Below, one piece after another: positions 1-10,800 of a DNA stretch of 64,000 bases. The translations under genes were made by a program, and so were the position numbers. The notes below the pieces were generated by a model. The model ran no database searches, was not told where the DNA came from, and worked only from the letters and a program-made list of their open reading frames with translations. How positions within the stretch are numbered: the first letter of the stretch is position 1; each line of letters begins with the position of its first letter. Source of the DNA: Phytopythium helicoides (lineage: Eukaryota > Oomycota > Peronosporomycetes > Pythiales > Pythiaceae); contig JANFNE010000027.1 of NCBI GenBank assembly GCA_024867545.1, positions 496,001-560,000 on the forward strand, in the 5' to 3' direction.

Positions 1-2221
1 TGAGCGATGAAAGAAAAGGCGAGCGTGATTGCTGCTTGGCGCGAACAGCAAGCACTTGGGTTGGTGCGAGAGAGCTTGGTGAGCATTTGCTCGGCGCCTG
101 GTAATCCCGCCGGCCAACAGGGAGAAAAAGGTTCACATGTTTTGTTGTGTTTCATTGTCGGCGGACTGGTCTGCCGGAAACTGCGCTCCAAACTCGACAA
201 TTCGACACAACGCAGAAAGCTCCAATTCGAACAAACTAGCCTCGTTTACTTCAACGACCGCCGGTCCACTGTGTGCAGTTCCAATCGGCGGGCGGCGGCA
301 TTCCCCTCCTTACGGCTCTTCCAGCGACTCTGGGGTCCACGTCCAGCGCGGCTCAAACCCTGCGGCCAGCGTGCGTTCGCAGCTCTTGTGGTATGATATT
401 GCTCCATGGCGAGATCACACTGGCCTTCTCCCCGACCTCGCGGTCCAGCGACGTCATCGTGGCGCCATTGCTTGACCCTGCGGCTAATGCGGCGATGTAT
501 GGGCGGCACAGCCCGCGGTCACCGCGTCCAGAGGCTTCTATCGTTCTAGTTTGGGCTCTTTTGCCGCTCGCTGGACACTTTTGGCCGCGCACTCACTTCG
601 GCCCTCTTCGTGCGCGTTCTGCGCCGCCCTGACGCAAGTCACCAAGAGAGAGGAGAGCGGTCGAGAGTGTCCATGAATGCCAGGATCGAGGAGCCAGTCC
701 CCACGTGTATGCCGCTTGGACGAGCCCTTCAACATGGACGTTGAAGTGGGCTTGGACAGCGCCACGAGCGACTTGATCGGCCGTGCACACCGCAGCAAAC
801 GGCACAGTGTACTCATAGTCCCACCGTACGTGTTGGCACTGCGCTACGCTTTGGTCGCGAGCGGTCCAGCCGCGCGCCTTCATGAGCCCAACGCAGCGCG
901 CTCGGTCGGTCGGTTGCGACCACAGGAGGCGTCTTCGGGTGCGAGATTCGTGGGGTTTTGATGTCCGCACCCTTGCGTGCCCAATCGTGCCCCTGTCAGG
1001 AGCGGCCCATGCTGACTGAGGCTCGGTGCCAGAGATCCCCACGGACGCCTCAGCCTCGCACCCACCCACAGCGTCAGCAACAGCTTCCAAATTGTCATCT
1101 TCCCCATACGCTAGAGCACGAATGGGATGTACACTGCGTCGATCGAGGGATAACGGCTTAACACTGGCGCATCCGATGCATGAGCAGCGTCGGGAAAGCA
1201 CGACAGCTAGTTTGGAACGTTCCGTCCGCGGGCTTCAATCACTTCAACGTCCAGCACTGTCTGACTGGATGAACGTAAAGGGTGCTTCCGTCGTCAGTCG
1301 GGCATGCGCGAGGCTTGGTACCTAAAGCGACTGGTGAAGTGTCCTGTTGGTCGACACTAACACGTCATGCTGAGGCCGCCTGGCAGCCTCGCGTGCTCGG
1401 AGAGACCAACAAGTCGCCGCCCTCGACAGTACTATTGGCTGCGACTTTGTGTGGTATTCGGCGGATCGGTGGCTGCACAACCCGAAGAAGTGAAGCTCGA
1501 TCGGTTTTCTCGATCGAGGTGTCGACTGTGCTTGCCTCACCCCCGCCGAGAAAATGCGATCGCGTGGGTCGACGATCCTCGCTGGGTTGTCGTCTGAGCA
1601 GCTCGAATACGACTGTGATCTGCGGCCTCGTGACGCGAGTACTGCAGCTGGAGAGCGAGGGATAAGAGCAAGAAGGGGACTGCGCTGTGTGCATGAAGCC
1701 GGGCTGGTTGGCTGTATGTGCGTGCAGGACACCAATGATCAGAGATGGCTCGAGGGAAAACTCAACTTTGAGGGTTGCGACTTGTGGGATTACCGTCTAC
1801 CGCGTTGGAGATCAGCCTGGATCTGCGGGCACGAGTGTGCGCGAGCCAGGAGATGTACGCAAGCGATGCAAGGGTTTCTTAGGATTGGTCGTTGTGCGTA
1901 TGCATCATGGACGGCACCGCTGGCAACCCGACCTGCGTAGCCACGGAGGTGCGTTCTTCGATGGGCTGGCTGAGGATAAACCGCACTAGGCCACACGCGA
2001 TCTTGTGGCGCTCTTGTCGAGCCATTCAGCTATCTCCTCACCGACTCCATGGCCCGCACATGCCTGCAGCCTCGTTGCATTCCTCGCCTTCAACATGTCC
2101 GTCTAAAGTACCTTTCGTACCCATCCCAACTCCCCATCCTCAGCTTCCGCAACCTAAGCGGCCCGCGGCGGTAGGCAAGATATTCTCCTCTTCCTGCTTT
2201 CTCAGTGTCGGTCGAGTCGCC
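1..2221. other. No supportable gene; upstream region
   Basis: I see no recognisable gene here. Open frames of 60-200 codons occur on both strands (for example 593-1201 on the minus strand), but they overlap each other, lack family motifs and have the composition expected by chance in GC-rich DNA. The frame of the next gene is open back to 1892, but residues from 1892 to 2221 look like translated non-coding sequence, so I start that gene at 2222. The last few hundred bases probably hold its promoter and 5' UTR. Confidence 0.5.
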
Positions 2222-5200
2222 ATGGCGCTGGGCTTCGGCGCGCTGCAAAGCGTGCAGCTCCTGGGCTTCTACGAGGCGCGGCACGCGTCTTCCGGCCGCG
2301 CGTTCCTCGCGTACGTGCTGCAGGTGTCGGCGGCGGGCGGCGCGTTCCTCGTGTACCGGCGCTACTCGCAGGTGGCGACGCTCGCGGCCAAGCTGCACTT
2401 CCACCCGGCCGTGGGGCTGCCGCCAAAGTACGCGCTGCAGGTCTTCCCGCTCTCGGACGAGCAGCTGCGCGCGCGCTTTGAGGGGCTGCGCGCATTCGTC
2501 GCCGACGTCTTCGCGCACCTATCGCGGCAGTTCGAGGCAGGAGCGCACCACGACGAGCGCTCCCCCGCGGGGCTCGACATGCAGCTCTTCCTCGACTTCT
2601 GCAGCTTCCAGCGCAACCGACCGCCGCCGCCTGCCAAGGACGCCCCGCTGCCGGACTGGGCGCGCCCGGCCGTAGCCGCATCACCAGCGTCGTCCACGTC
2701 GCGCAGACGCAGCTCATGGCAGGACGCAGACAGCGCCACCGACAGCGAGGACGTGGGGCTGGCGGAGAGCGACGCCAACAGCAACGAGGACGACGCGCAG
2801 ACAGGAGAGCAGCAGAGCGCGGACGCGGACGCCGTGGACTTCCGCAACGAGGTGCTGCAGGCCGAGGGAAACCTCAACGCGCTGTGGAACTGCGTGCGCG
2901 CGTACGTGCAAGCCACTGACGCCTGGTGGAGCGCTGCGGCCGCGGTTGCAGACGAGTACCAGCGTATCGGTGACATGGCGTTGTTCAAGGCTCGAGCAGG
3001 AGATGATGCCTCACCTTTGGCACCGCCATCCGACCACCACGCTCGCGTTGCTCGAGCCGTGAACAGCATGGTCGCGAGTCTTCAGCCAGATTTCGAGCGC
3101 CGATGTGAGGACGATGTGCTCGCACCGATCGAGGAGCTCACGCGGCGACACCTAGCCGAGGTCAAGCAGGCGTACTGGTCGCGGCATGAAGGCCGGTCTG
3201 CGATTGCAACTTCGGCGTTCGTGCCGAGCATTAATCCAAAGCGGCTGAAGCAGGAGCGCGGCGCGTTGCATGACAGGATATGTGAGGACGTACAGCAGAG
3301 CATCACATCTTTGCTGAAGATTCAAAACGAGCTGTTACGCACGATGGAAGAGCAGCTCCGACCTCTAGAGACGTTAAGCTTGGCAAGCGAACAAGTTCTC
3401 GAACACGAAGTGAGTCAGAAGATTGATCCTTCAAGCGAATTGGTAGCAGCACAGCCAACCGAGTTGGAGAAGTGTGAAGGTACAGTATCTCCAAACGAGG
3501 AAGTTTCGGCACCTAGTGAGCGTACTGGAACTTCTAACGAGACAAATGGCATCGAAGAGAGCGAAGAAGAAGTTACCCAGACAATTGTGCAGCACAACGA
3601 TGTGATTGCTAAATTGGAGGCAGAGGAAGAGCCTTCTCGCATGTGGATATGGGGTCGTGCGCCAAACCCTGAAAGTGGCACCCCGCTCTTCTTACGTCCA
3701 AAGCGCGTGTCTCCGCTAAACGGTCAGCCGATCGTTCAGGTTGCATGTGGGGGTGAACACATTTTGTACTTGACAGCAACAGGTGATGTATACAGCTACG
3801 GTGACAACGAAGAAAATAAGTTTCTTTCTCGAGGACACCACAGCGACACTTTTTTGACGCCGCATTTGGTGGAAGAGTTGGCACTTGAGAAGGCATTGCA
3901 CCGGACTCGAATCGTGAAGGTCACTTGTGGTGCGCAGCACTCTGTGGGGATCACAAGCGGCGGCGAATTGTTCACGTGGGGAAGTGGAGAAGACGGCCGG
4001 CTCGGTCATGGAGACATGCGTGATCGCGCATTGCCTCGGAAAGTGATGAGTTTGCTCAAGGAGCGAGTAATCCATGCAAGCTGTGGGGGTGCACACACAG
4101 CAGTGCTGACTGATCGAGGATCAGTATTCACTTTTGGCCGTGGACGCAACGGACGACTGGGTTTGGGGGACAACAAGTGGCGCGATACTCCCCATGAGAT
4201 CACAGCTTTTCCTGCGAGCGAGAAAATGGCGCTGGTAACTTGCGGCTGGAATTTTACTGTAGCGCTAGCGCGCAGTGGCGACGTTTACTCGTGGGGCAAG
4301 CAGGGAGAAGGACAGTGCGGTCTCGGATACCTCGACAAAGATCAGCTTGTTCCACGACGGGTGGAAAAGCTCGTATCCGATAATGTCCGAGTGATTGACA
4401 TTGCTTGCGGATACACGCATACTATCGCGCTTTCTAGTGCTGGCGATGTTTATTCGTGGGGACTTGGAGAATACGGCCAGCTTGGTCGAGGTATGGTGTA
4501 CCAGCCTGTTCCTGAGCGCGTGGATTTCGGTGACGTCTTGTGTGAACCGGATCGGATCGCGAATGTGTATTGTGGTGCGTTTCACTCGGTCGTGACAACT
4601 GACAGGAGAGTATTGTTTGCGTGGGGACTGAATGCGTACGGTGCCTGTGGACTTGGACATACGAGCAACAAAGATACGCCGGAGCGAATCGATTGTTTCT
4701 CTTCTGACAGGAGATTGGTGATCGCGTGTGGACACAAGTATACGGTCGCGCTGGAACTAGACCCAGAAGTTGATGGGGGCTCGATGACGTTGCTGGATCA
4801 GAGGCGCTTCAGCAGCACGAGTATGCTTAGCGGAAGTGGTCTTCATCCTCCTGTGACGCTATCAGTTGTGACAAATGGGGCTGAGGGAGACGGAATCGGC
4901 GAAACGATTGGCTCGATGACTTCTCCTGGCGTAGTTTCTCCTGCTACTCTTCATCAACACCAACATCTCCGAGACTCTGGGATGCATGACCGATCTGATG
5001 GCCGTCGGTCTCCCCAATCCACTCTCTTCCCTGGTTTTGGCAGTGTAAATGACGTATCGGATGCTGACCGGCGAGCAATCCGAGAGAAGGAAGAAGAGCT
5101 GCGACGAGCTAAAAAGCTGTGGCGAACGCGTATTCTGCGCAACTGGGAAGAAAGCAAGGACACTCCGCTCGCACACTCGCTGTGGCGGCAGGGTATTCCG

Positions 5201-6178
5201 CCATCGATTCGTGCTCGTGTCTGGCCACTGGCGATCGGAAACAAGCTCAAGATTACACCCGACATGTATCAAATCTACCGGAAGCGAGCCCTTGCGTACA
5301 AACGGGAGCAATCCAGCGCCATTGGACGTGAGCACACGCTGTCCCTGATTGACACGGATTTACCTCGCACGTTCCCATCGTTGAGACTGTTCGATGCGGC
5401 AAGCGGTGGACCGTACTACGCTTTTCTCTTGGAAGTGCTGGAGACCTACGCGTGCTATCGACCCGACTTGGGGTACATCCAGGGCATGTCGTACTTGGCT
5501 GCCATGCTCTGTCTACACATGCCACAAGATCGATATTTGGCATTTCAGTGCCTCGCAAACCTCATGGTGCATGAGCACTTGTTCACATTCTACCTGCTGG
5601 ATGCAGATCTCTCTGCAGTGTACTACGTGCTGTTTGAGGCATTCTTGGAGTCACGGCTACCGGAGCTACATGCGCATTTGAAGGAGCTGGGCATCTCGAG
5701 TTCCATGTACTTGATGAACTGGCTCCAGACGCTGTTCCTCCAAGTGCTACCACTGGAGCTCGCGACCCGAGTGTTTGACAACTTCCTCCTGGACGGAACC
5801 GTGTTCCTCTTCCGTGCGGCCATGGCGATCCACGAGTTATTGGCTCCCGAGCTGCTCCGCGCCGAGATTGACGAGGCGCTACCGATCCTGCAGCGAAGTA
5901 CGGTATTTCAGGACTTGTGGCTGACACGACTCGGCGAGGATGCGCTGTTCCAATGTGTTGCCAACATTGCCGTCCCATCACATGTGTACGCGGCGCTGGA
6001 TCGAGTGGTGAACGACGCGTTCTTCTACGAGAAGCGCAACTCTGTTGGCGAGGATGCAGCAACGGTCATGCGGCGTTCAAGCGGCGGTCAGAGTGTCGGT
6101 ATCGGTCGTGTCAAGCACGAGCGGCGGCGCATGTACTCGATCAGCGATACGCTCAATGGGGTTCTGGGCGGGTTTTGA
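2222..6178 (+). CDS. PX-RCC1-TBC domain protein, putative Rab GTPase-activating protein
   Basis: An intronless 1318-aa protein. The ATG at 2222 begins the PX-like domain (residues about 5-125, with the RRYSQ signature at 46-50), a phosphoinositide-binding membrane-targeting fold. An acidic, low-complexity and helical section follows. RCC1-type repeats span roughly 473-843, with recurring 'CGxxHT' and 'WGxGExGQLG' motifs. A TBC domain spans about 985-1240. Both TBC catalytic fingers are visible: Arg1049 in 'IDTDLPRTFP' and Gln1087 in 'GYIQGMSY', so GAP activity on a Rab GTPase is likely. TBC proteins supply these two residues to Rab GTP hydrolysis; the role here is inferred. The PX plus RCC1 plus TBC combination is unusual. 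No lesion is seen. An alternative start lies upstream in the same frame but has no domain support. Confidence 0.92.
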   Translation: MALGFGALQSVQLLGFYEARHASSGRAFLAYVLQVSAAGGAFLVYRRYSQVATLAAKLHFHPAVGLPPKYALQVFPLSDEQLRARFEGLRAFVADVFAHLSRQFEAGAHHDERSPAGLDMQLFLDFCSFQRNRPPPPAKDAPLPDWARPAVAASPASSTSRRRSSWQDADSATDSEDVGLAESDANSNEDDAQTGEQQSADADAVDFRNEVLQAEGNLNALWNCVRAYVQATDAWWSAAAAVADEYQRIGDMALFKARAGDDASPLAPPSDHHARVARAVNSMVASLQPDFERRCEDDVLAPIEELTRRHLAEVKQAYWSRHEGRSAIATSAFVPSINPKRLKQERGALHDRICEDVQQSITSLLKIQNELLRTMEEQLRPLETLSLASEQVLEHEVSQKIDPSSELVAAQPTELEKCEGTVSPNEEVSAPSERTGTSNETNGIEESEEEVTQTIVQHNDVIAKLEAEEEPSRMWIWGRAPNPESGTPLFLRPKRVSPLNGQPIVQVACGGEHILYLTATGDVYSYGDNEENKFLSRGHHSDTFLTPHLVEELALEKALHRTRIVKVTCGAQHSVGITSGGELFTWGSGEDGRLGHGDMRDRALPRKVMSLLKERVIHASCGGAHTAVLTDRGSVFTFGRGRNGRLGLGDNKWRDTPHEITAFPASEKMALVTCGWNFTVALARSGDVYSWGKQGEGQCGLGYLDKDQLVPRRVEKLVSDNVRVIDIACGYTHTIALSSAGDVYSWGLGEYGQLGRGMVYQPVPERVDFGDVLCEPDRIANVYCGAFHSVVTTDRRVLFAWGLNAYGACGLGHTSNKDTPERIDCFSSDRRLVIACGHKYTVALELDPEVDGGSMTLLDQRRFSSTSMLSGSGLHPPVTLSVVTNGAEGDGIGETIGSMTSPGVVSPATLHQHQHLRDSGMHDRSDGRRSPQSTLFPGFGSVNDVSDADRRAIREKEEELRRAKKLWRTRILRNWEESKDTPLAHSLWRQGIPPSIRARVWPLAIGNKLKITPDMYQIYRKRALAYKREQSSAIGREHTLSLIDTDLPRTFPSLRLFDAASGGPYYAFLLEVLETYACYRPDLGYIQGMSYLAAMLCLHMPQDRYLAFQCLANLMVHEHLFTFYLLDADLSAVYYVLFEAFLESRLPELHAHLKELGISSSMYLMNWLQTLFLQVLPLELATRVFDNFLLDGTVFLFRAAMAIHELLAPELLRAEIDEALPILQRSTVFQDLWLTRLGEDALFQCVANIAVPSHVYAALDRVVNDAFFYEKRNSVGEDAATVMRRSSGGQSVGIGRVKHERRRMYSISDTLNGVLGGF

Positions 6179-6523
6179 AGACAAGCAAGAAGTCGTGTTT
6201 TGTATGTTTCTGTGTTGGTCATGAACAATTTCTGCCAAGGACGCCTTGCGGTCTGGTTCCCAGATTCTGGTGAGCTGCAAGCGTACAGTAGCTTCGAGCC
6301 ATCCTATCGGTTCATGGTAGCGAGCTTGCTACAGAAAGCAGCAGCATTTAGTCCCAGCTCTTCGACGAAAGCATTCGCGATGGAGAGCCAAGTCGTCATG
6401 TGCATTGCGAGCTTCAACCAGTCGCCCTCGTGATAGTGACCTTCTCGCCACCTCCCGCTTGACACGCATGCTGGCTGCCTGACGCGTCAGTGCCTTCACA
6501 AGATCTTCACCTTCGAGAACGTC
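6179..6523. other. Intergenic spacer
   Basis: 345 bases between two plus-strand genes. Short frames only. It presumably holds the terminator of the Rab-GAP-like gene and the promoter of the next gene; no specific motif is convincing. Confidence 0.5.
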
Positions 6524-7561
6524 ATGGCCTCTTCCTCGCCTTCCGCGTCCCGTCGCCTGCTCCAAGTGCCGCTGGAGCTACTTGTCGAGCTGTTGGAGCT
6601 GGTGGATGCCGTGAGCCTGCTGAGCTGCACGCGCGCGCTGCGAGTCGACGTCAGACTCGCGCTGCACGTTGCGCGCTCGTCGCCCCGGCTCACTCGCCAT
6701 CTCCGCTCTGGCTGCGCGAGCGATTGGGCCGACGTCGAGCCGACCTCGCGCTTCTTCGTTGGAGGAAAGTGGCAGTTCTGCCGAGGCGAGAGCCACGACG
6801 AGAGTCAAGAGGTGTGGAACGCGGGGCTGCTGTCGGCACTGGCGCTTGTGGACCACCGTCTAACGCCGTGGTGCTACTCGCCCGTGTCGCTCATGAGCGT
6901 GGTGGACGATCTGGTCGAAGGTCGGCGGCGCCAGGACACGCGCTTCGTGTGTCGCCCGGTGTTCGTCCGCCTCCCAGGTCTTCCCGCAACCCCTACTTCG
7001 CGGTGGACGCCACAACAGGTCGCGGAGTCCCTCAACCGCGTGCGCAATGGTCTCGGCGACGCCTTCGTGCTCAAGCGCCGCGGAATCCGCGCGGATGATC
7101 TGCTGGGACTGCACTGGGACGGCATCTCCGACGACACTTGCTCGCTGTGCGAGTGGAGGGAGCGCGTGCTGCTCGAGTACGCCAAGCTGCGGCCGGAGAT
7201 GCTGTCGCTGGCATCAGGCGACCGCCACCAGCGCCAGGCCGAGGAGGACGCAATTCTGCGCTTCATGCTGACCGAGGGGGCCACGCAGCTCCCCGCCCAT
7301 CTCCAGACCTCTGGCAACGACTGGGAGCTGCGCCGCGCCGCATACTGCGCGCTCAGCTGGTACCACCGGCGCCAGTGCGCGGCGTTCTACCGTCCGCTGA
7401 GGCGCCTGCTGGAGCGCAGCGGGCTGCGCTTCGTGGCGCTGGCCGACGCCTCGTGGGGCTCACATGGCAGCAACGGCGTCAAGGCGCAGCTACTCGGCGG
7501 CGTGGCGGCATCGGGGGCGCTGGTGGGCGTGCTGCGGCTGGCGGCGGCCGTGAACCCATGA
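6524..7561 (+). CDS. Hypothetical protein, possible N-terminal F-box-like helix bundle
   Basis: An intronless 345-aa protein that I do not recognise as a whole. The start at 6524 follows an upstream region with stops in this frame. Residues about 13-50 (leucine-rich, 'VPLELLVELLELVDAVSLLSC') resemble the helix pattern of an F-box, which would dock the protein to Skp1 in an SCF ubiquitin ligase; this is weak. The body is rich in Arg, Trp and Cys ('CSLCEWRERVLLEY', 'YCALSWYHRRQCAAFYR') and could be a small globular domain. The C-terminal about 25 residues are Gly/Ala/Val-rich and hydrophobic, possibly a membrane-associating tail. GC-rich codon use matches the neighbours. No break is visible. 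Confidence 0.72.
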   Translation: MASSSPSASRRLLQVPLELLVELLELVDAVSLLSCTRALRVDVRLALHVARSSPRLTRHLRSGCASDWADVEPTSRFFVGGKWQFCRGESHDESQEVWNAGLLSALALVDHRLTPWCYSPVSLMSVVDDLVEGRRRQDTRFVCRPVFVRLPGLPATPTSRWTPQQVAESLNRVRNGLGDAFVLKRRGIRADDLLGLHWDGISDDTCSLCEWRERVLLEYAKLRPEMLSLASGDRHQRQAEEDAILRFMLTEGATQLPAHLQTSGNDWELRRAAYCALSWYHRRQCAAFYRPLRRLLERSGLRFVALADASWGSHGSNGVKAQLLGGVAASGALVGVLRLAAAVNP

Positions 7562-8242
7562 GTCGTCACCAACGGCGCCACAATGCGGCGACGCGCGTGA
7601 CTCGTGACCCAGCCGCTCGCCACAGCCGCGCGCGGGTGAGCTAACGACCGCCGCGCTGTCGCAGCGTCCACCGCCGCGCGCCTGGAGCGATATGAAAGCC
7701 GCGCGGCATGAGCAGCGAGCAGCGAGCAGCTGGCGACGGGATTTCCGCCCAAGTGGCGCGGCCAATTTTTGCGGCGGTTGGGTGCTTCCATCGGCGTAAC
7801 CTCTGTAACCCTTTTTCTGATTAATGTTGTCGTTTGTATACAACATGGCTTCAACATGGGGGTACGCCACCTCCCTCCCTTCTGATGGTGGTGACGTCGG
7901 ACCAACGAGGGGAAACCGCCGGCGACCGAGGAAAGGCAACCACCGCGTTCACGGCGCGGGGCTCTGTGGCAAAGTATGCGGCGGGTGTTTCCCCCGCGCG
8001 TCATGGCGGCCGAGCGCCGAAACCTCTGGCGCGGCGGCCCCCACAGCCGCAGTTGCCGCGCCGAGGCCACCCGCGGCAGAGAGTCCGACCGGTCCGGTTA
8101 GGGCAGCGCCAGGTGTTCCGGCTGGCGCGCGGGTTTCCCCGAGAAAGTGCAACGCACCCGAGCGCGCGGCCGCCCCGAGACGTTCTCGGCCAGTTCCTCT
8201 CCCTCCGCCGCGAAGCGAGGCGCCCGCCGCGACACCAGCAGC
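7562..8242. other. Intergenic region and probable 5' UTR of the PDZ gene
   Basis: 681 bases with no convincing gene. Around 7709-7735 there is a short 'GAGCAGC' repetition. The frame of the following gene is open from 8147, but the 32 codons before 8243 are Arg/Ala/Ser-rich and look non-coding. Confidence 0.45.
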
Positions 8243-10696
8243 ATGCAGAGCCGCCGCGGACCGCCGGCCGAGGCCGCGGGCGAGCCGCCGCTCACCAACG
8301 AGCGCGTCATGATGGAGCAGATCCGCGCCAAGCTCGAGCGCGCGCAGCTACGCCTCGCCAGGTCTGGCGCGGGCGGAGCGGTGCCCGGCAGCGCCGTCGG
8401 GTCGCGCTACATCCCGTCGTCCGAGTACGCGAGCCTCGCGCACAAGCCGCCGGTGCGCAGCGTCAGGCTGGAGGACATGCCGGCCACCGCCGCCAAGGGA
8501 TACCCGCCCTCGACGGGCTACGGCTTGGCGCCGCCCTCGACGCGCAGGACCCACGCGCCGCCGCCCACAACGAGCTCCAGGTCTAGGTACTACAGCGGCG
8601 CCAAGCAGTACCAGAGCCGCTCCAAGTACGCCGGACTCAAGCAGGAAGACCCGCTCAACGGCGGCCCGCCGCCCATGTCCACGCCCTACCTCGTCTACTC
8701 AAGCTCCAAGCCCATCTCGTACTCGACTGCAACCTCTAGCCGCCGCCCTGGATCCTCTGGCCAGTATGCGCGTCCGCAGCTCGACAAGTACGCCAGCAAC
8801 GTGCGCGCGCCGCCTCCATCGGCGCTCAAGGACCCTGCTAGAGACAGAGGGGATAGAGGAGCGCCGCCGTCGTCCATGATGGGTTTCCACCATACCGTCG
8901 CGCCGCCGAGCTCGCGTGTCCGCTTCGAGACAGATTTCAATAAGGCAAAGCGGAAGGAAGCCGAGTATTACCTGGACAAAGCACCAGGTACTAAGCTTCG
9001 CGATGCGCGGGAGCTAGCAGAGCAGGAGCGCCGGCGACACATGCTGCGTCGACAGGATGCGCGTGAAACGCAGTCCAACATCAAGGATGTGAAGACGCCG
9101 AAAGCTGCTCCATCCAAAACGGCGGAGGTCGAAGTGGAACGTCCGCGACGAAACTCTCTCGTTGCAAACCCGCCCAAGTCGGCCATCAAGATCTCTGCAT
9201 TTACCGAGGGTCTTAGCAACCTACCAGGATCGCCAGTTGCGCGTCCACGTCGTGGGTCTGCCGCTGCTGTTCCACCAAAGTCGGACATCAAGGTGTCTGC
9301 CTTCGATGACATTCTACCTTCTCGACGTAGCTCAGCTCCTGAACCTCCCGTGTCGGTTGGACGCGATGAGCCAGTAAACCTTTTCCAGGATTCACAGCCC
9401 GCTAATGAACCTGAGCAAGCTGCAGTTGTTGCAGCACACCTTCCTGAAGTCGTCAAGAGCGCAGAGCGTGAGGAATCAGTGAAGTCTGCTGAACGACCTG
9501 TGGACAGCAACTCGGATGCTGATTCAGAGACGCAAACCGAGGGTAGCGAGGATCATTTTGTCCTCGTCACGGACAATCAAGCCGTTTCACCTCCTGCTGA
9601 TGTTTCTGCCATTGCCGCGACTCTATCCGTCGATGATGACGAAGAGGAGGAAGAGGAGGAGGAAGAGGAGTTTAATGACGATGAGGACGAGGGTGCCACC
9701 ACGAGCGGTAGCGAGGCTCCTGACTTTAGCGACTTTGACGTCGATTCGCAACGAACAGACAACCAATTCAGCGACAGCGACGTGTTCTCTGAGGAGTCCG
9801 AGGACGACGAGGATGATGGATCTCCTGAGTTCGAGACGATTGCTGAAGAAGATGAGGATATTCCATCCTCAAACAACCAGGATGACGTAGATGAACCAGC
9901 GTCTGCCTTTGAGGAAGACCAGCAGGCATCACCAGCTCCTTCAAGCAAACTGACTCCTCACCAGATCGCTCTCCAGGCACTCGGTCGAGACATTACGAAG
10001 ATCGATTCTGCGGGATCGAGGAGTTCCGCTCGACTCTCTTTTATTGGTCGTTCTCGTACTTCTCCAGCACGCTCGTCGTTTCTCCTCGCCAACGGTGCTA
10101 CATCCTCGAACCCCACTCCCGCACGAGCTGTTGATCCATCGCCTGCACCTGCACCTCCAGCAACAGTCGCAGCTCCACGTGTGCCGACTGTGAGCCGACC
10201 TAAACCCTCTAGCGTCGTTCCGCCAGCTCCTCAAACTGCGGGCTACGTCCGCAGAGCACGCGCACGCTTGCCTTTGGATCTCAAGCGACAGCTGCCGCCA
10301 CCGATCGGCGTGCTGTCTGGACTTTCGGACGGACCAACAACGTTCTCGCTGGACGAGTCGGCTTTTTACGAGGTAGAGTGGAAGACTGGCGAGTTTGGCT
10401 TCTCGATGCAGCGCGTCTACTACTGCGAGCGCAACTACCGTGATGGGACGGAAACCGAGCAGCTCTGCTTGCGGATGCTGCTCAACACAGATCGGTCGAT
10501 CTGCAAGAGTTTCCGGCACGTGCGCGTTGGCGACATTTTGATCCGCATCGGCAAAAACAAGGTCGCAGATCTTGGACTAGAGGGCTCGCCGACCGTCCTG
10601 ACCAAGTTCTTTGAGCGTCTCCAGACACAGACGCCAATCCGACTCACCTTCCAGCGCATGCACCCGAGCGAGTGGGAGGGCGGTGTAGAGCTGTGA
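8243..10696 (+). CDS. Disordered protein with C-terminal PDZ-like domain
   Basis: An intronless protein of about 817 aa starting at 8243 (an in-frame ATG at 8147 would add 32 low-quality residues). The first two thirds are disordered: Arg/Ser/Pro/Tyr-rich, with two repeats of the type 'RPRRNSLVANPPKS-IKISAF' and 'RPRRGSAAAVPPKS-IKVSAF' near 9145-9310, which may be short binding motifs or phosphosites. An almost uninterrupted acidic run lies at about 9630-9690, followed by a Ser/Asp/Glu-rich section. The C terminus (about 10360-10660) has a PDZ-like pattern: 'EFGFSM' for the carboxylate loop and 'VRVGDILIRIGKNKV' for the central strand. This suggests a scaffold protein binding peptide C termini. 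Partner and location are unknown. The gene ends 104 bp from the convergent CFAP97-like gene. Confidence 0.82.
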   Translation: MQSRRGPPAEAAGEPPLTNERVMMEQIRAKLERAQLRLARSGAGGAVPGSAVGSRYIPSSEYASLAHKPPVRSVRLEDMPATAAKGYPPSTGYGLAPPSTRRTHAPPPTTSSRSRYYSGAKQYQSRSKYAGLKQEDPLNGGPPPMSTPYLVYSSSKPISYSTATSSRRPGSSGQYARPQLDKYASNVRAPPPSALKDPARDRGDRGAPPSSMMGFHHTVAPPSSRVRFETDFNKAKRKEAEYYLDKAPGTKLRDARELAEQERRRHMLRRQDARETQSNIKDVKTPKAAPSKTAEVEVERPRRNSLVANPPKSAIKISAFTEGLSNLPGSPVARPRRGSAAAVPPKSDIKVSAFDDILPSRRSSAPEPPVSVGRDEPVNLFQDSQPANEPEQAAVVAAHLPEVVKSAEREESVKSAERPVDSNSDADSETQTEGSEDHFVLVTDNQAVSPPADVSAIAATLSVDDDEEEEEEEEEEFNDDEDEGATTSGSEAPDFSDFDVDSQRTDNQFSDSDVFSEESEDDEDDGSPEFETIAEEDEDIPSSNNQDDVDEPASAFEEDQQASPAPSSKLTPHQIALQALGRDITKIDSAGSRSSARLSFIGRSRTSPARSSFLLANGATSSNPTPARAVDPSPAPAPPATVAAPRVPTVSRPKPSSVVPPAPQTAGYVRRARARLPLDLKRQLPPPIGVLSGLSDGPTTFSLDESAFYEVEWKTGEFGFSMQRVYYCERNYRDGTETEQLCLRMLLNTDRSICKSFRHVRVGDILIRIGKNKVADLGLEGSPTVLTKFFERLQTQTPIRLTFQRMHPSEWEGGVEL

Positions 10697-10800
10697 GCCC
10701 GTCCAGACCACCTAGGCAGTGCTTGTTGGATGAAAAAGTGAGTCGTGCACCGGCAGTGGCCAACAAGGCTCGCCCATGCCAGAATAAATGGAATGCGATT

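Noticed and set aside
593..1201. 202-codon minus-strand frame near the left edge
   Set aside because: No motif, overlaps other frames, Arg/Ala-rich composition typical of shadow frames in GC-rich DNA.
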